From Veillonella dispar (GTDB taxonomy: Bacteria; Bacillota; Negativicutes; Veillonellales; Veillonellaceae), in assembly GCF_900637515.1 (NCBI RefSeq), contig NZ_LR134375.1, positions 2,051,001 through 2,115,000 on the forward strand: a DNA stretch of 64,000 nt, read 5' to 3'. Below, piece by piece: positions 34,022 through 43,359 of this stretch. A program made the position numbers and the translations under genes. Every line of letters starts with the position of its first letter. Position 1 is the first letter of the stretch. The notes under the pieces are model-generated. The model ran no database searches, was not told where the DNA came from, and worked only from the letters and a program-made list of their open reading frames with translations.

Positions 34022-36493
34022 TTATTCTGCTTCTTCGTCTTCGATTTCAGCACCTGGAATAACAGCAATACTAGCTACTTTATCACCTTCGTCGAGATTT
34101 TGTGTTTTCACACCAGAAATAGCTTTGCCCTTCTTCACAGCAATATCGTTCATGTTGAAGCGGATGATTTTGCCTTGTTCAGAGATAAGCATAACTTCAT
34201 CATCGTTATGAACTACTTCTACGGCAACTACGTCGCCTGTTTTGTTCGTAATCTTGAAGTTCTTAGAGCCTTTACCACCGCGTTTTTGCAATGTGTAAGC
34301 TTCCGCATCATTGCGTTTACCGAAACCTTCTTCGGAGATTGTAAACACTTGTGCTTCGCTTTCATCAGCATTAAGAACACCAGCGCCTACTACTACGTCG
34401 CCGGTATTAAGTTTAATACCACGCACACCGTGAGCCGCACGTTTCATGAGACGTACGTCGCTTTCACTGAAACGAATAGCGATACCCAATTTAGTACCGA
34501 TCAAGATATCTTGATTGCCAGTCGTTACGCTAACGGAAATCAAGCGATCCCCTTCGTCGAGGTTGATAGCGTTGAGACCAGAACGACGGATGTTGCGATA
34601 TTCTTCGATAGCTGTACGTTTTACAACGCCGAACTCAGTAACCATGAATAAGTTTACATCTTCATGGATACGTTCAAGGTCAATCATAGTTGTAACGGAT
34701 TCGCCGACAGCAAGTGGCAATACATTAACCATAGCGGTACCGCGAGAGTTACGGGAACCTGCTTCTGGCACTTCGTATGCTTTGAGGCGATATGTACGGC
34801 CAGTGGACGTGAAGAACAACAATGTATTATGCGTACGAACATGCATAATTTGCGTTACATAATCGTCTTCCTTCGTCTTCATGCCGATAACGCCAGCGCC
34901 ACCTTTATGTTGGTTGCGATATACGTTCGCGTTCATGCGTTTGATATAACCTTGTTTAGTCAAGGTAATAACCATCTCTTCGTCAGCGATGAGGTCTTCT
35001 ACATCAAGGTCGGACGTATCGATAGTGATTTCAGAACGACGAGGGTCGCCGTATTTCTTCTTCATATCTTCTAGTTCTTCTTTGATGATTTGACGTTGAC
35101 GCGCTTCGCTAGCCAAGATAGCTTTCAAATCTTCGATCAATGCCAACAATTCCTTGTATTCCTCTTCGATTTTTTCGCGTTCCAAGCCTGTTAAACGGCG
35201 TAGACGCATGTCGAGGATGGCTACTGCTTGTTTTTCTGAAAGCCCGAATTTTTGCATCAATGCGTTACGCGCGATTTCGTCAGTTTGGGAACTGCGGATT
35301 GTAGCGATAACTTCATCGATGTGGTCGAGAGCAATCAACAAGCCTTCCAAGATGTGAGCACGTGCTTCTGCTTTGTTAAGCTCGAATTGTGTACGGCGTA
35401 CGATAACATCGAGGCGATGATCTAAGTAGTAACCCAATACTTCTTTCAAATTCAATACGCGAGGATGACCATCCACGAGGGCTAACATAATCACGCCGAA
35501 AGATTCTTGAAGTTGAGTGTGTTTATATAATTTGTTAAGAACGATATCTGGTTGCACATCAGCGCGCAATTCGATAACGATGCGCATACCTTGACGGTCA
35601 GATTCGTCGCGAAGTGCTGTGATACCATCGATTACCTTGTCGCGGCTCAAGTTCGCAATTGTTTCAATAACGCGAGCCTTGTTAACTTGGTATGGAATCT
35701 CAGTCACTACGATTTTATGCTTGCCCTTCGCCATTTCTTCAATGGTTGCACGAGCGCGCATTTTTACGCTACCACGACCTGTGGAGTACGCTTTTTTAAT
35801 ACCTTCCCGGCCCAAAATGAGCGCCCCTGTCGGGAAGTCTGGACCTTTGATTTGTGTCATCAATTCTTCCACAGTTACATCTGGGTTATCGATGAGCATT
35901 GTAAGGCCATTACATACTTCGTTAAGGTTGTGCGGTGGAATATTTGTCGCCATCCCTACGGCGATACCGCTGGAACCATTGATGAGAAGATTTGGGATCT
36001 TCGCTGGCAATACTGTTGGTTCTTGCAAGCTTTCATCATAGTTCGGCATGAAATCAACAGTTTCCTTGTCGATATCAGCGAGCATTTCTTGAGTAATTTT
36101 TGCCATACGTACTTCAGTATAACGCATCGCAGCGGCACTATCGCCGTCGATGGAACCAAAGTTACCGTGGCCGTCTACCAAGAGGTAGCGCGTATTGAAA
36201 TCTTGCGCCAAACGTACAGTCGCGTCGTAAACAGAACTATCACCATGTGGATGATACTTACCGAGTACGTCACCGACGATACGAGCTGATTTCTTGTACG
36301 GTTTATTTGGCGTCATACCTGTTTCGTGCATCGCGTACAAAATACGACGATGAACTGGTTTCAAGCCATCACGCACATCTGGAAGAGCACGCATTACGAT
36401 TACGGACATCGCATAATCGATATAAGCGTTCTTCATTTCTTTATCAATCTGAACGGGATGAATATTCCCGTGGGACCATTGTTGGTCTGCCAC
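34022..36493 (-). CDS. gyrA: DNA gyrase subunit A
   Basis: 823 residues, full length. The active Tyr125 sits in [11 protein letters not shown]. The quinolone region [10 protein letters not shown] has Ser86 and Asp90, matching Ser83 and Asp87 of E. coli, so it is the sensitive type. The C-terminal beta-pinwheel has the GyrA box QKRGGKG, which separates it from ParC. With GyrB it introduces negative supercoils. The start is GTG at 36493 after GAGGTGAGATT. gyrB is not next to it and not in the window. A weak hairpin (33970-33988) follows the stop. Ends acidic (EDEEAE), as usual. Confidence 0.97.
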   Translation of the reverse strand: MADQQWSHGNIHPVQIDKEMKNAYIDYAMSVIVMRALPDVRDGLKPVHRRILYAMHETGMTPNKPYKKSARIVGDVLGKYHPHGDSSVYDATVRLAQDFNTRYLLVDGHGNFGSIDGDSAAAMRYTEVRMAKITQEMLADIDKETVDFMPNYDESLQEPTVLPAKIPNLLINGSSGIAVGMATNIPPHNLNEVCNGLTMLIDNPDVTVEELMTQIKGPDFPTGALILGREGIKKAYSTGRGSVKMRARATIEEMAKGKHKIVVTEIPYQVNKARVIETIANLSRDKVIDGITALRDESDRQGMRIVIELRADVQPDIVLNKLYKHTQLQESFGVIMLALVDGHPRVLNLKEVLGYYLDHRLDVIVRRTQFELNKAEARAHILEGLLIALDHIDEVIATIRSSQTDEIARNALMQKFGLSEKQAVAILDMRLRRLTGLEREKIEEEYKELLALIEDLKAILASEARQRQIIKEELEDMKKKYGDPRRSEITIDTSDLDVEDLIADEEMVITLTKQGYIKRMNANVYRNQHKGGAGVIGMKTKEDDYVTQIMHVRTHNTLLFFTSTGRTYRLKAYEVPEAGSRNSRGTAMVNVLPLAVGESVTTMIDLERIHEDVNLFMVTEFGVVKRTAIEEYRNIRRSGLNAINLDEGDRLISVSVTTGNQDILIGTKLGIAIRFSESDVRLMKRAAHGVRGIKLNTGDVVVGAGVLNADESEAQVFTISEEGFGKRNDAEAYTLQKRGGKGSKNFKITNKTGDVVAVEVVHNDDEVMLISEQGKIIRFNMNDIAVKKGKAISGVKTQNLDEGDKVASIAVIPGAEIEDEEAE

Positions 36494-36684
36494 AATCTCA
36501 CCTCATTTTACTAACACTGATTATAATACATCATAATATTATAGCATTTTTGAGGGCTAAACGCTAATATTATAGGCATTTTTATGGATTTTTGTGAAAG
36601 CTGTTTTCTCAAAATCCCATGCGAAAAGAAACAACAATCACTTAACTAAGTAAGCGTATAGCCTTTGGGCCCCATCAATAATAA

Positions 36685-37848
36685 TTACCGATTAATTAGT
36701 TCGTCTAGCATATTCATGCGATAATTTTCCACCACATCCATAAATTCCTTATTATGTATCGGATTTTCCATCATCCCAAATAGGTGGCTTTTGCAGTCGC
36801 AGTCAGAGCAGCCGAATTTAGGGACGTCCCATTCGGCAACGCTACGTACCGCATCAGCGAGAGCGCATTCTGCATCAGCCCAGCTAGTTCGTATTGGTAG
36901 GCCTGCTATCATTTCGCAGTGACCGCGGAAGTAATCTAGATGCCAGTGCATTTTTTTGCGTTTTCGTTTATGGCGCTCAATGCGTTTCGTTAAGTTCGCC
37001 TTCGCAGAGCCTACGTACATATAGTAGCCAGATTGGAAATGCATCATTCCTTTAGAACCGATTTCAAGGTCAAGATCGTGGTCTAGGTGCATAACCATCA
37101 CGTACACGCCGCTATCGTGAGCCTCTGTGTCGAGGATTGTACTCGGATAAGAACATTCTCGTGTTAGAGTGGGCATGGTGAAAGTCTCATCCCAGGTCAC
37201 AGCAACGGCTTTCCAGTCTAACGAAGGAGCTACCTCTTTAAAGGTACGAGCAAATTCTAAATCTGTGTGGTAGTCCGGTAAGAACCACTGCGCTCTATCC
37301 CATTGCACGAGGAATAGAACACCTGTGTGGTAGCCTTCGTTTTGTAATTCTTTCAGATGTAATAAGTGCTTGCGACCTCGTTCTGTTATGGCATCAGGGA
37401 ACATGGCGCCCGTTTTAGAGAATAACGTACAAGACTTGACCTCTAGCAAAAACTCATCGCCCTTATCATTGGTAAGGAGCAAGTCAAAACGTGATGATGT
37501 GCCGTGTAATTTAACCGTATACTCACGTCTTACAACGCGCCATTCCTCCCAACCAGGGATCAGCTTATTTTCTATCAAATGCTGCGCTACATCATTACTA
37601 TAGTTCGTGTCGAGCATAATTACGACGCCATCGCGCTCAATGCCCACTACGCGGTATTTCGTCTTTGCATCAGGCTTATCGTGAAGCACGATGTACATCA
37701 TTACACCGGTGAATAAGAGCTCCCACATACGCCCTGGATTTGGTAAATGAGCGAGTACGCTTTCACCATTCAAATCTAAGGTCACCACAAAACGGTTCGG
37801 GCGACCAGTATATGTTGCTTTCAAAATTGTATCGTAAAGGACCTTCAT
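36685..37848 (-). CDS. sfsA: SfsA nuclease-like protein fused to a DUF123 (GIY-YIG-like) domain
   Basis: 387 residues, versus about 230 for plain SfsA. Residues 1-230 are SfsA: LAHLPNPGRMWELL, then RFDLLLTND and the PD-(D/E)XK-like LLEVKSCTL, and FPDAITERGRKHL. Residues about 245-385 form a DUF123 domain related to GIY-YIG nucleases: SGVYVMVMHL, GYYMYVGSAKANLTKRIERH, WHLDYFR, and a Cys cluster GCSDCDCKSH that may bind metal. SfsA was first named for sugar fermentation stimulation, but structure points to nucleic-acid binding. The fusion supports a DNA/RNA-processing role. AGGAGATACA precedes the ATG. Single gene. Confidence 0.88.
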   Translation of the reverse strand: MKVLYDTILKATYTGRPNRFVVTLDLNGESVLAHLPNPGRMWELLFTGVMMYIVLHDKPDAKTKYRVVGIERDGVVIMLDTNYSNDVAQHLIENKLIPGWEEWRVVRREYTVKLHGTSSRFDLLLTNDKGDEFLLEVKSCTLFSKTGAMFPDAITERGRKHLLHLKELQNEGYHTGVLFLVQWDRAQWFLPDYHTDLEFARTFKEVAPSLDWKAVAVTWDETFTMPTLTRECSYPSTILDTEAHDSGVYVMVMHLDHDLDLEIGSKGMMHFQSGYYMYVGSAKANLTKRIERHKRKRKKMHWHLDYFRGHCEMIAGLPIRTSWADAECALADAVRSVAEWDVPKFGCSDCDCKSHLFGMMENPIHNKEFMDVVENYRMNMLDELINR

Positions 37849-38024
37849 TGTATCTCCTATATCAGTAATATTCTATATGTCTATTATACGCTATTTTGTT
37901 ACAGGATAAGAATCCTATACATCGTACTATGAAAGTCCTTACGTTAATGGGAACCTCTAACAAGTGCTATAAGCCCTTAAAAACTTACAAAAAAGTGGTG
38001 TTTAAAAACTTACCAAAATATGGC

Positions 38025-38888
38025 TCAATAATTCACCACAGTTACAGGATCATTGTTACGGTATTTGCGATTACTTCGTTGATAATCACGCTCTAACAAG
38101 TTATGTAGGGCTTCTTCTAATAAATTCCAAAAACTATCCGTGTCTTCCGTTGGTATACCAAGAACAATGGAGCTTCCTTTGGAATACGTAATACATGTGG
38201 AGGTTATATTATCAAGAATTGGCAAATACACAATAATCACACCACATGCTGCTAACATGTCTTTGAGAGACTCTTTCACACCAATTAAAGGTTCACTAGA
38301 AAGTTCCTTAATTTTTGGTATAAATTTTCTTAGTAACTCCGCATCATAAGAATTTACCTCTACAAAACGCGCCTGTCCTTTCGTGATTTGTACTAATGTA
38401 TAAATCGCACTCTTTTTAGCTGGCTCCATATCCTTAATATTTTCATACACTAAGGGCATAACCATTTCATTATCTACATTTTTTAAAGAAGCTACCTCAA
38501 AAAACTTTTGTAAATTATTAACCTGCTCCGCTGCCTTTTTTGTTTCTGGCACTATACCTAAACGCGCAAGTTTGGCATAACCAAAGGGCTTAGCAAAGTT
38601 AATTTCTTCATCAATAGAATTCTCATACTCTACTTTTAATATCTTCTCTCTATAATTGGCTTCTAATCCATTCCAAAAACTTGCTTCTACACCAAACACC
38701 CGTTCAAGACGCATTGCCACATCCTGTGTTAGTGGGACTTCACCATTAATGAGCTTACTGATGTGCTTCTCACTCATATCCATTCGTGTAGCTAATTCTT
38801 TTTGCGTCATATGCCTATCTTCTAAAACCTCTTTTATTGTCATTCCAGGCGGTATAGCAATAAAAGTTTTACTTTCATATATCTTCAT
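38025..38888 (-). CDS. higA: HigA-type antitoxin with long C-terminal ImmA-like remnant
   Basis: 287 residues, against about 100 for short HigA. Residues 10-75 are an XRE helix-turn-helix (MTIKEVLEDRHMTQKELATR, then MSEKHISKLINGEVPLT). The long C-terminal part resembles the ImmA/IrrE (M78) domain of long HigA proteins, but the zinc motif HExxH is replaced by EEALH (FWNLLEEALHNLLE), and the chain ends soon after, where such domains usually go on. It should bind and neutralise HigB and repress the promoter at 39265-39343. TAGGAGATATAC precedes the ATG. It lies 16 bases after higB, the reverse toxin-first order typical of higBA. Confidence 0.85.
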   Translation of the reverse strand: MKIYESKTFIAIPPGMTIKEVLEDRHMTQKELATRMDMSEKHISKLINGEVPLTQDVAMRLERVFGVEASFWNGLEANYREKILKVEYENSIDEEINFAKPFGYAKLARLGIVPETKKAAEQVNNLQKFFEVASLKNVDNEMVMPLVYENIKDMEPAKKSAIYTLVQITKGQARFVEVNSYDAELLRKFIPKIKELSSEPLIGVKESLKDMLAACGVIIVYLPILDNITSTCITYSKGSSIVLGIPTEDTDSFWNLLEEALHNLLERDYQRSNRKYRNNDPVTVVNY

Positions 38889-38904
38889 ATGTATATCTCC
38901 TATA

Positions 38905-39201
38905 CTAATGATAATCTACAATTTCTTGAATCTCTACTACGTGAAACATTCCATCAATATGTATAAAAATAAGTCTATAAGGGTGTACTAAATCCATAGC
39001 ATATTGAGTTTTGCGATCTCCAACTAACTTATGGCACCGTCCCACACCATTTAAAATCAAAGACTGAATAGATGTAGCAAAACGAAGTTGATCAATTCTT
39101 AAATGAATTTTACGTGCCATCTCACGTCCATATTCTCGCCTAGCAGTATTTGCATCTGTACAAACTGTTTCTAACTTATTATTCTTATATCGTATGTCCA
39201 A
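38905..39201 (-). CDS. higB: HigB toxin (RelE/ParE superfamily)
   Basis: 98 residues. Pattern MDIRYKNNKLETVC, ARREYGREMARKIHLRIDQL, and a C-terminal YRLIFIHID / VVEIQEIVDYH, which is the plasmid-maintenance killer (HigB) family that cuts mRNA at the ribosome. The start is probably a TTG at 39201, five bases after GGTGA; no ATG fits. First gene of the higBA pair. A rare start codon and weak ribosome site would keep toxin output low. Upstream are two operator-like dyads and a good promoter. Confidence 0.87.
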   Translation of the reverse strand: MDIRYKNNKLETVCTDANTARREYGREMARKIHLRIDQLRFATSIQSLILNGVGRCHKLVGDRKTQYAMDLVHPYRLIFIHIDGMFHVVEIQEIVDYH

Positions 39202-39264
39202 TATGTCACCGACTCTCTCAAATCACAGTGAATGGTTGATACAATATAAATGGCCATTTATAAT

Positions 39265-39343
39265 AATTTACCTAGTAGGTTAATTCTATTATACTCTCTC
39301 AAATACAAATGTAAATATATAATTTACCAATTAGGTAAATTAT
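39265..39343 (-). promoter_or_regulatory. higBA promoter with two HigA operators
   Basis: Two dyads of the same form: AATTTACC-N5-GGTTAATT (39265-39285, one mismatch) and ATAATTTACC-N5-GGTAAATTAT (39319-39343, perfect). Between them is a leftward promoter, -10 TATAAT (39287-39292) and -35 TTTACA with a 16-base gap. This is the usual layout for self-repression by the HigBA complex. Confidence 0.75.
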
Positions 39344-39435
39344 TTTATAATATCTAGTATTATAAATCATATATGCTATTAATAATTAATATTGAAATTT
39401 TTCATTTTTGTAGCTTAGGTTACATTATTACATGT

Positions 39436-39664
39436 TAAAATAGTTTATACTAGGAACATCAGGTCAGTATTTAATACCCGTACTGATCGTTACGCCGGGT
39501 TTTGGTGAGGCATCGCCTAGTTGATCTCATCACGCTGTACGTATACGTGCGAAGCTTTCACAAAACCCAACGGCGTATATAGATTACATATAAAGAATTA
39601 CATAGATTAACTAAGTAGTTTAGGCCACTATTCTCCGCAGAGATGGCTCGAGAAAGGATTAACA
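39436..39664 (+). promoter_or_regulatory. Promoter and structured 5' leader of the sulfite/nitrite reductase-like gene
   Basis: A rightward extended -10 (TGTTAAAAT, 39434-39442) or TATACT (39446-39451) is followed by about 210 untranslated bases. They can fold into TCAGTA / TACTGA (39463-39488) and a larger hairpin TACGCCGGGTTTTG (39493-39506) / CAAAACCC-AACGGCGTA (39561-39577) with an inner GTGAGG...CTCATCAC stem. A GCTTTCAC word is in the arm. No known riboswitch class was recognised. AAGGATTAACA precedes the ATG. Confidence 0.5.
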
Positions 39665-40621
39665 ATGGCACAAATCGCAGCAAATTTACAACGCATTAAA
39701 AACGGCCAACGCCGTTATGCAATTACACCTCGCGTTCCAGCAGGTTTCATTCAACCAGAACAATTACAAAAATATATCGACGTAGCGAATGAGTTCGGCG
39801 CGGTTCTTAAATTGACTGGCAGCCAACGCATTATGATTACGAATTTGAAAGCAGAAGACGTAGATAAAGCTTGGGAAATGCTCGGCATGGAGCCAGCGTA
39901 CACTGTTTCTAACCGCGTGCGCAGCGTAAAAATCTGCCCAGGTACTACATTCTGTAAACGCGCTAAACAAGACAGTGTACATCTTGGCATGCAAATTGAA
40001 CGCAAATATTTGTCTCAAGAAATGCCAAGCAAAATGAAAATCGGCGTATCCGGTTGTCTTAATTCTTGTACTGAAAGCCGCATGAAAGATGTGGGTATCA
40101 TCGGTACTGTAGAGGGTTGGAACGTATACGCTGGCGGTAGCGGCGGCGCGCATCCACGCATCGGCGACCTCATCGCAGAAGTAACAACTGAAAAAGAAGC
40201 TCTTGCATTGGTAGATCGTATCATTGCATACTATAAAGAAAACGCACAAATTGAACGTATGGGCGAATTCATTGACCGCATTGGTTTAGAGGCTTTTAAA
40301 GAGGCTGTATTGGGCGACCTTGAAGGTGCTCCAGCTGAAAGCAAATCCGATGAACCAGCTGTGTTCTTGCCTGGTCATGGTAACGATCCTGAACCAGAAG
40401 CACCACGCCTCGAAGCAGGTGCTCCTATCACACCAGACACAATCATTCGCGACATCGTGGATACATATCCAAATGTTGTGCCTGTATTACAAAGCATCGG
40501 CATGGGTTGCCTAGGTTGCCCATCTTCTACAGCTGAACCATTGTGGCAAGCTGCAGAAATCCACGGTGTTAATGTATACGATTTAGTTCAAAAATTAGAA
40601 ACTGCACGAAAAGGAGCTTAA
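39665..40621 (+). CDS. Siroheme/[4Fe-4S] nitrite-sulfite reductase-like protein with C-terminal DUF1858
   Basis: 318 residues. Ferredoxin-like half domain (RRYAITPRVPAGFIQPEQL), then the siroheme-[4Fe-4S] ligands CPGTTFC (Cys91, Cys97) and CLNSC (Cys131, Cys135), as in the small anaerobic sulfite reductases and NirA-like proteins. After a Pro/Glu-rich linker (about 225-255) comes a DUF1858 domain (ITPDTIIRDIVDTYPNVVPV, GMGCLGC), a helical domain often found near redox proteins and with a possible metal or cluster-binding Cys pair. Substrate not fixed; sulfite or a related oxyanion is likely. Transcribed with the next gene one base after the stop (TAATATG). Confidence 0.8.
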   Translation: MAQIAANLQRIKNGQRRYAITPRVPAGFIQPEQLQKYIDVANEFGAVLKLTGSQRIMITNLKAEDVDKAWEMLGMEPAYTVSNRVRSVKICPGTTFCKRAKQDSVHLGMQIERKYLSQEMPSKMKIGVSGCLNSCTESRMKDVGIIGTVEGWNVYAGGSGGAHPRIGDLIAEVTTEKEALALVDRIIAYYKENAQIERMGEFIDRIGLEAFKEAVLGDLEGAPAESKSDEPAVFLPGHGNDPEPEAPRLEAGAPITPDTIIRDIVDTYPNVVPVLQSIGMGCLGCPSSTAEPLWQAAEIHGVNVYDLVQKLETARKGA

Positions 40622-40622
40622 T

Positions 40623-41288
40623 ATGTCCGCATTCTTAGGTCACATCCATTACTGGTTATATCGTAAAATTCAATTGCTCGTTGAGCGTGAAAACTTGATT
40701 TTAGAAAAAACAACTAAGGTTGTTGATGATTTGGCAGAGGAATTACACTCTATCTCCGTAGATACATACGGCGAGCCAATCAACCCTAGCATTCCACTAG
40801 AGAACATCATCGACCATGGCAATATCCATGGCTGGTTGTCCAACCAAATCAACATCGCATCCGTTCGCGAAGCAGCTTTCATCAAAGATTTGCTCGATAC
40901 AAACTCTGGCGACGAAGCCGTACATGTAGTAACAGCAATTCTTGATGCATTCGCAGTACAAGGTCAAGCTTGTGGCGTTGTGGCGCAAGACAATCTTGAG
41001 GAACACACTGCACCTGCTATTTACAATGCACTTCAAAACTTCTATGTAAACGGCATGCCTTGTGACGGTGGTGACCAAGTTGTTTCTGAAAGCCCAGATG
41101 AATTTACATGGGTTGGGGATCACAGATTACAAGCAGGCTACTGGCGTACAGCGGGCGTTGACCCTAAGTTCATGGCATTAGCGTACCAAACATGGTTCGA
41201 AGCCTTTGTAAAAGCGGTAGATCCAAACTTTGAACTTGTAACGACTGAAGAAAACGGCACACGTTTATACTCCATTCGCAGAAAATAA
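40623..41288 (+). CDS. Conserved protein of unknown function coupled to the reductase (221 aa)
   Basis: Family not named. It starts MSAFLGHIHYWLYRKIQLLVERE, a helix with His and Trp residues, and is mostly helical with several conserved-looking His and Cys residues (NIHGWLSNQI, GQACGVVAQ, VNGMPCDGG). Together with WVGDHRLQAGYWRTAG this could be a metal or heme binding helical bundle. AAAGGAGCTTAAT precedes the ATG and the start follows the reductase stop by one base, so the two are translationally coupled and probably act together. Soluble; no signal peptide. Confidence 0.7.
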   Translation: MSAFLGHIHYWLYRKIQLLVERENLILEKTTKVVDDLAEELHSISVDTYGEPINPSIPLENIIDHGNIHGWLSNQINIASVREAAFIKDLLDTNSGDEAVHVVTAILDAFAVQGQACGVVAQDNLEEHTAPAIYNALQNFYVNGMPCDGGDQVVSESPDEFTWVGDHRLQAGYWRTAGVDPKFMALAYQTWFEAFVKAVDPNFELVTTEENGTRLYSIRRK

Positions 41289-41317
41289 TAGAGTATCTAC
41301 TCTCAGATATATGTACC

Positions 41318-41350
41318 AAAAAACGAGCGTTTACAGCGCTCGTTTTTTCT
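41318..41350 (+). terminator. Terminator of the reductase operon
   Basis: Stem AAAAAACGAGCG / CGCTCGTTTTTT with an eight-base loop, followed by C and more T, 30 bases past the stop at 41288. Confidence 0.88.
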
Positions 41351-41545
41351 TGCCTAATATTTGATTATGTGAGTTTTCTATATATTTCTCCCCTATTTTT
41401 CCAAAACTGTAGCTATAGGCACAGCATTGATAAGTAATATCATTTATAATATAACCATAAGATAAATACATCATATTATGTATTAACACATCGTAACGTA
41501 TAAACGTAAGCTTTCAAAATAAAAGCTAGAATTAGGAGGTCTATT

Positions 41546-41833
41546 ATGGCAGGCACAGTTAATCAAGAATTAGGTTTATTATTTCAAGGTCCTAACTATG
41601 TAATCGTTAAAAAAGGCGGCAAAGCTGGTGAAAAGGTAGAAAAACACAACCATCCAGAAGCTAATGTTATCTTTACTGTAGTTAAAGGTAAAGTACAAGT
41701 ATTCCTTAACGAAACAGAAGAACACGTACTTATTCCAGGCCAAGTATTAGAATTCAACGGCGACAACTACATCCAAGCTACACTTGTAGAAGACAGCGAA
41801 TTCGTTGTAAACCTTATTCACAAACCAGAATAA
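41546..41833 (+). CDS. Small single-domain cupin protein
   Basis: 95 residues. Cupin motif with HNHPEANVIFTVVKGKVQV (metal-binding His-His-Glu) and second motif VLIPGQVLEFNGDN. Such small cupins bind a metal or a small molecule; enzymatic role unknown. AATTAGGAGGTC precedes the ATG. It has its own 250-base upstream region with a GTAAGCTTTC-type near-match of the repeated word but no recognised operator. Terminator follows. Codon use looks like that of a well expressed gene. Confidence 0.85.
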   Translation: MAGTVNQELGLLFQGPNYVIVKKGGKAGEKVEKHNHPEANVIFTVVKGKVQVFLNETEEHVLIPGQVLEFNGDNYIQATLVEDSEFVVNLIHKPE

Positions 41834-41861
41834 AATCTAGTTTAGTACATAAACCTATGAG

Positions 41862-41900
41862 AAAAGGCGGTTAATCGTTTGAGATTAACCGCCTTTTTTA
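41862..41900. terminator. Terminator between cupin and nitroreductase genes
   Basis: Stem AAAAGGCGGTTAATC / GATTAACCGCCTTTT with a seven-base loop and T-run; it lies between convergent genes, so it may serve both. Confidence 0.88.
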
Positions 41901-41922
41901 TGGAGCTTACATTTTGTAGAGC

Positions 41923-42444
41923 TTAAAAGGAATTATATATTGTTAGCTCACTTACATCAGACCGTTTTGTATGTCCCGGTGCAGGCATACAGTCTGGATG
42001 TGGGTATCCAATAGGAAAGATGGCTACAGGTACGATAGTATCCGGCAAGTTATAAGCCGTACGCACTTTAGCTGGATCAAAATGAGCAATCCATGTTGTA
42101 CCTAGCCCCATATCTGCGACTTGGAACATAATATGAGAACCTACAATACTGGCGTCTACAGTGCCTAAATCCGCATCATCGTACTCTCGTTTCCAGCTTA
42201 CTTGATTATCGTAACAAACAATAATAGCCAAAGGCGCATTAAAATGACCATTTGTGCATTCTTTAAGTTTATTAAGACTATCTGCTGTATTTAATACAAG
42301 TAGTCGTTGTGGCTGATAATTATGAGCTGTAGGCGCTAATCTAGCTACCGCTAAAATAGCATCTACCTTCTCCTGCTCTACAGGTTTCGTATCAAATTTT
42401 CGAACCGAATACCGTTCTGTGGCTAATGCTTTAAAATCCTTCAT
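41923..42444 (-). CDS. Nitroreductase family FMN protein
   Basis: 173 residues. The N-terminal motif TERYSVRKFDTKPV binds the FMN phosphate. LAPTAHNYQPQRLLVL and ADMGLGTTWIAHFDPAKV are typical of the family. As a dimer it would reduce nitro or quinone compounds, or act on another FMN-dependent reaction, with NAD(P)H. TAAGGAGTGAGATCTA precedes the ATG. The C-terminal part with PHPDCMPAPGHTKR is short, so it belongs to the compact nitroreductases. Convergent with the cupin gene. Confidence 0.88.
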   Translation of the reverse strand: MKDFKALATERYSVRKFDTKPVEQEKVDAILAVARLAPTAHNYQPQRLLVLNTADSLNKLKECTNGHFNAPLAIIVCYDNQVSWKREYDDADLGTVDASIVGSHIMFQVADMGLGTTWIAHFDPAKVRTAYNLPDTIVPVAIFPIGYPHPDCMPAPGHTKRSDVSELTIYNSF

Positions 42445-42596
42445 TAGATCTCACTCCTTAATTGAAATAAGCTAATCTATTTTAAAGAAAATTCCGATAT
42501 AACTCTTATAGTATATAAATTCGCTATATAGATAAAAAAGTCCTATCATAAAGAAGTCCTATCAAAGACCTCAAAAGAAAGCTCCCCTATACAACC

Positions 42597-42631
42597 AAAA
42601 AGCCCCTCATCTGAAACCAGACAAGGGGCCA
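42597..42631 (-). terminator. Terminator after the ompH-like gene
   Basis: Stem GGCCCCTTGTCTGG / CAGATGAGGGGCTTTTTGG on the - strand (about 42600-42631), followed by T residues; 10 bases past the stop at 42642. Confidence 0.85.
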
Positions 42632-42641
42632 TTGTTATATA

Positions 42642-43100
42642 TTATTTTTTAAGACGGCTAATTACTTCGTTAGTAATGTTTTCGATTTTGCTGTTAGCGT
42701 CAGCCGCACGGATTGTGTATGGATCATCCAATACTACATCCATTTTTTTCTCAACGCGAATGGATTCAACAGCATTGTGAATTGCTTGCATCATAGGTTG
42801 AGCAATTTTATTGATTTCTTCGTTTTCTTTTTGAAGCAATGGAGCTACGGATTTGTTGAATTCAGCTTCTGCTTGAGTTTGATCTTGAATTTTTTCAATT
42901 TCTTGTACTTTTTTCTCAATTTGTGGACGGTATTGAGCGTCTACTTGTTGCATTTTCATATCTAATGCACCATAGCCAGGGTAGCTATTTACTACTTGGC
43001 TCATATTTACTAAGCCAATGTTAGCAGCACTTGCTACTGCAGCAGTAGCAGACATAGCACCAACGATAGCTAGGGTAGTTAATTTTTTAGATAATTTCAT
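42642..43100 (-). CDS. OmpH/Skp family periplasmic chaperone-like protein
   Basis: 152 residues. Signal peptide MKLSKKLTTLAIVGAMS with cleavage after ASA, then NIGLVNMSQVVNSYPGYGAL, a long charged coiled coil (about 55-120), and a C-terminal strand DVVLDDPYTIRAAD. This is the OmpH/Skp layout; Skp holds unfolded outer-membrane proteins in the periplasm. Its presence fits a diderm cell. The ATG at 43100 follows GAGGAGGATTTCAG; a 28-codon N-terminal extension without a ribosome site is rejected. Isolated here, not in the usual bamA-ompH cluster, so it is likely one of several copies. Confidence 0.85.
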   Translation of the reverse strand: MKLSKKLTTLAIVGAMSATAAVASAANIGLVNMSQVVNSYPGYGALDMKMQQVDAQYRPQIEKKVQEIEKIQDQTQAEAEFNKSVAPLLQKENEEINKIAQPMMQAIHNAVESIRVEKKMDVVLDDPYTIRAADANSKIENITNEVISRLKK

Positions 43101-43250
43101 CTGAAATCCTCCTCGAAATAAAAGTGTCACTATACAATCCAATAGTGTACTATTTTTACTATAACAAATCTCGCTAACTTTCACAAGACTATGTTACATA
43201 GCATAATAAAGACCTATGAACTGCTTATGAAAGTCTATAGAAGTTAAAAT

Positions 43251-43323
43251 AATACCCACAGGCATGCCCTGAAGCTATAATCGCAGTCGTTACGGACATA
43301 TTCAGAGCACACATGTGGGTATT
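43251..43323 (-). terminator. Hairpin with conserved-loop motif after the ytfJ-like gene
   Basis: Outer stem AATACCCACA / TGTGGGTATT. In the sense of the upstream gene, the interior has TCCGTAACGACTGCGAT, which lines up with the TCCATAGTGACCTAAGT loop of the hairpins at 32774, 33452 and 55862. It lies 36 bases past the stop at 43360. TTATTTTAAC follows the stem on the - strand. Confidence 0.65.
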
Positions 43324-43359
43324 ACGGCTTTCACCTAGTATTTATAATTCGTCACCGAA

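Noticed and set aside
34100-36289. Several 60-245 residue frames antisense to gyrA
   Set aside because: They are shadow frames of a conserved gene with no ribosome sites.
39470-39580. Membership of the reductase leader hairpin in the conserved-loop hairpin family
   Set aside because: Its interior does not contain the CCTCCATAGTGACC-like loop in either orientation, and it is upstream of a gene rather than after a stop.
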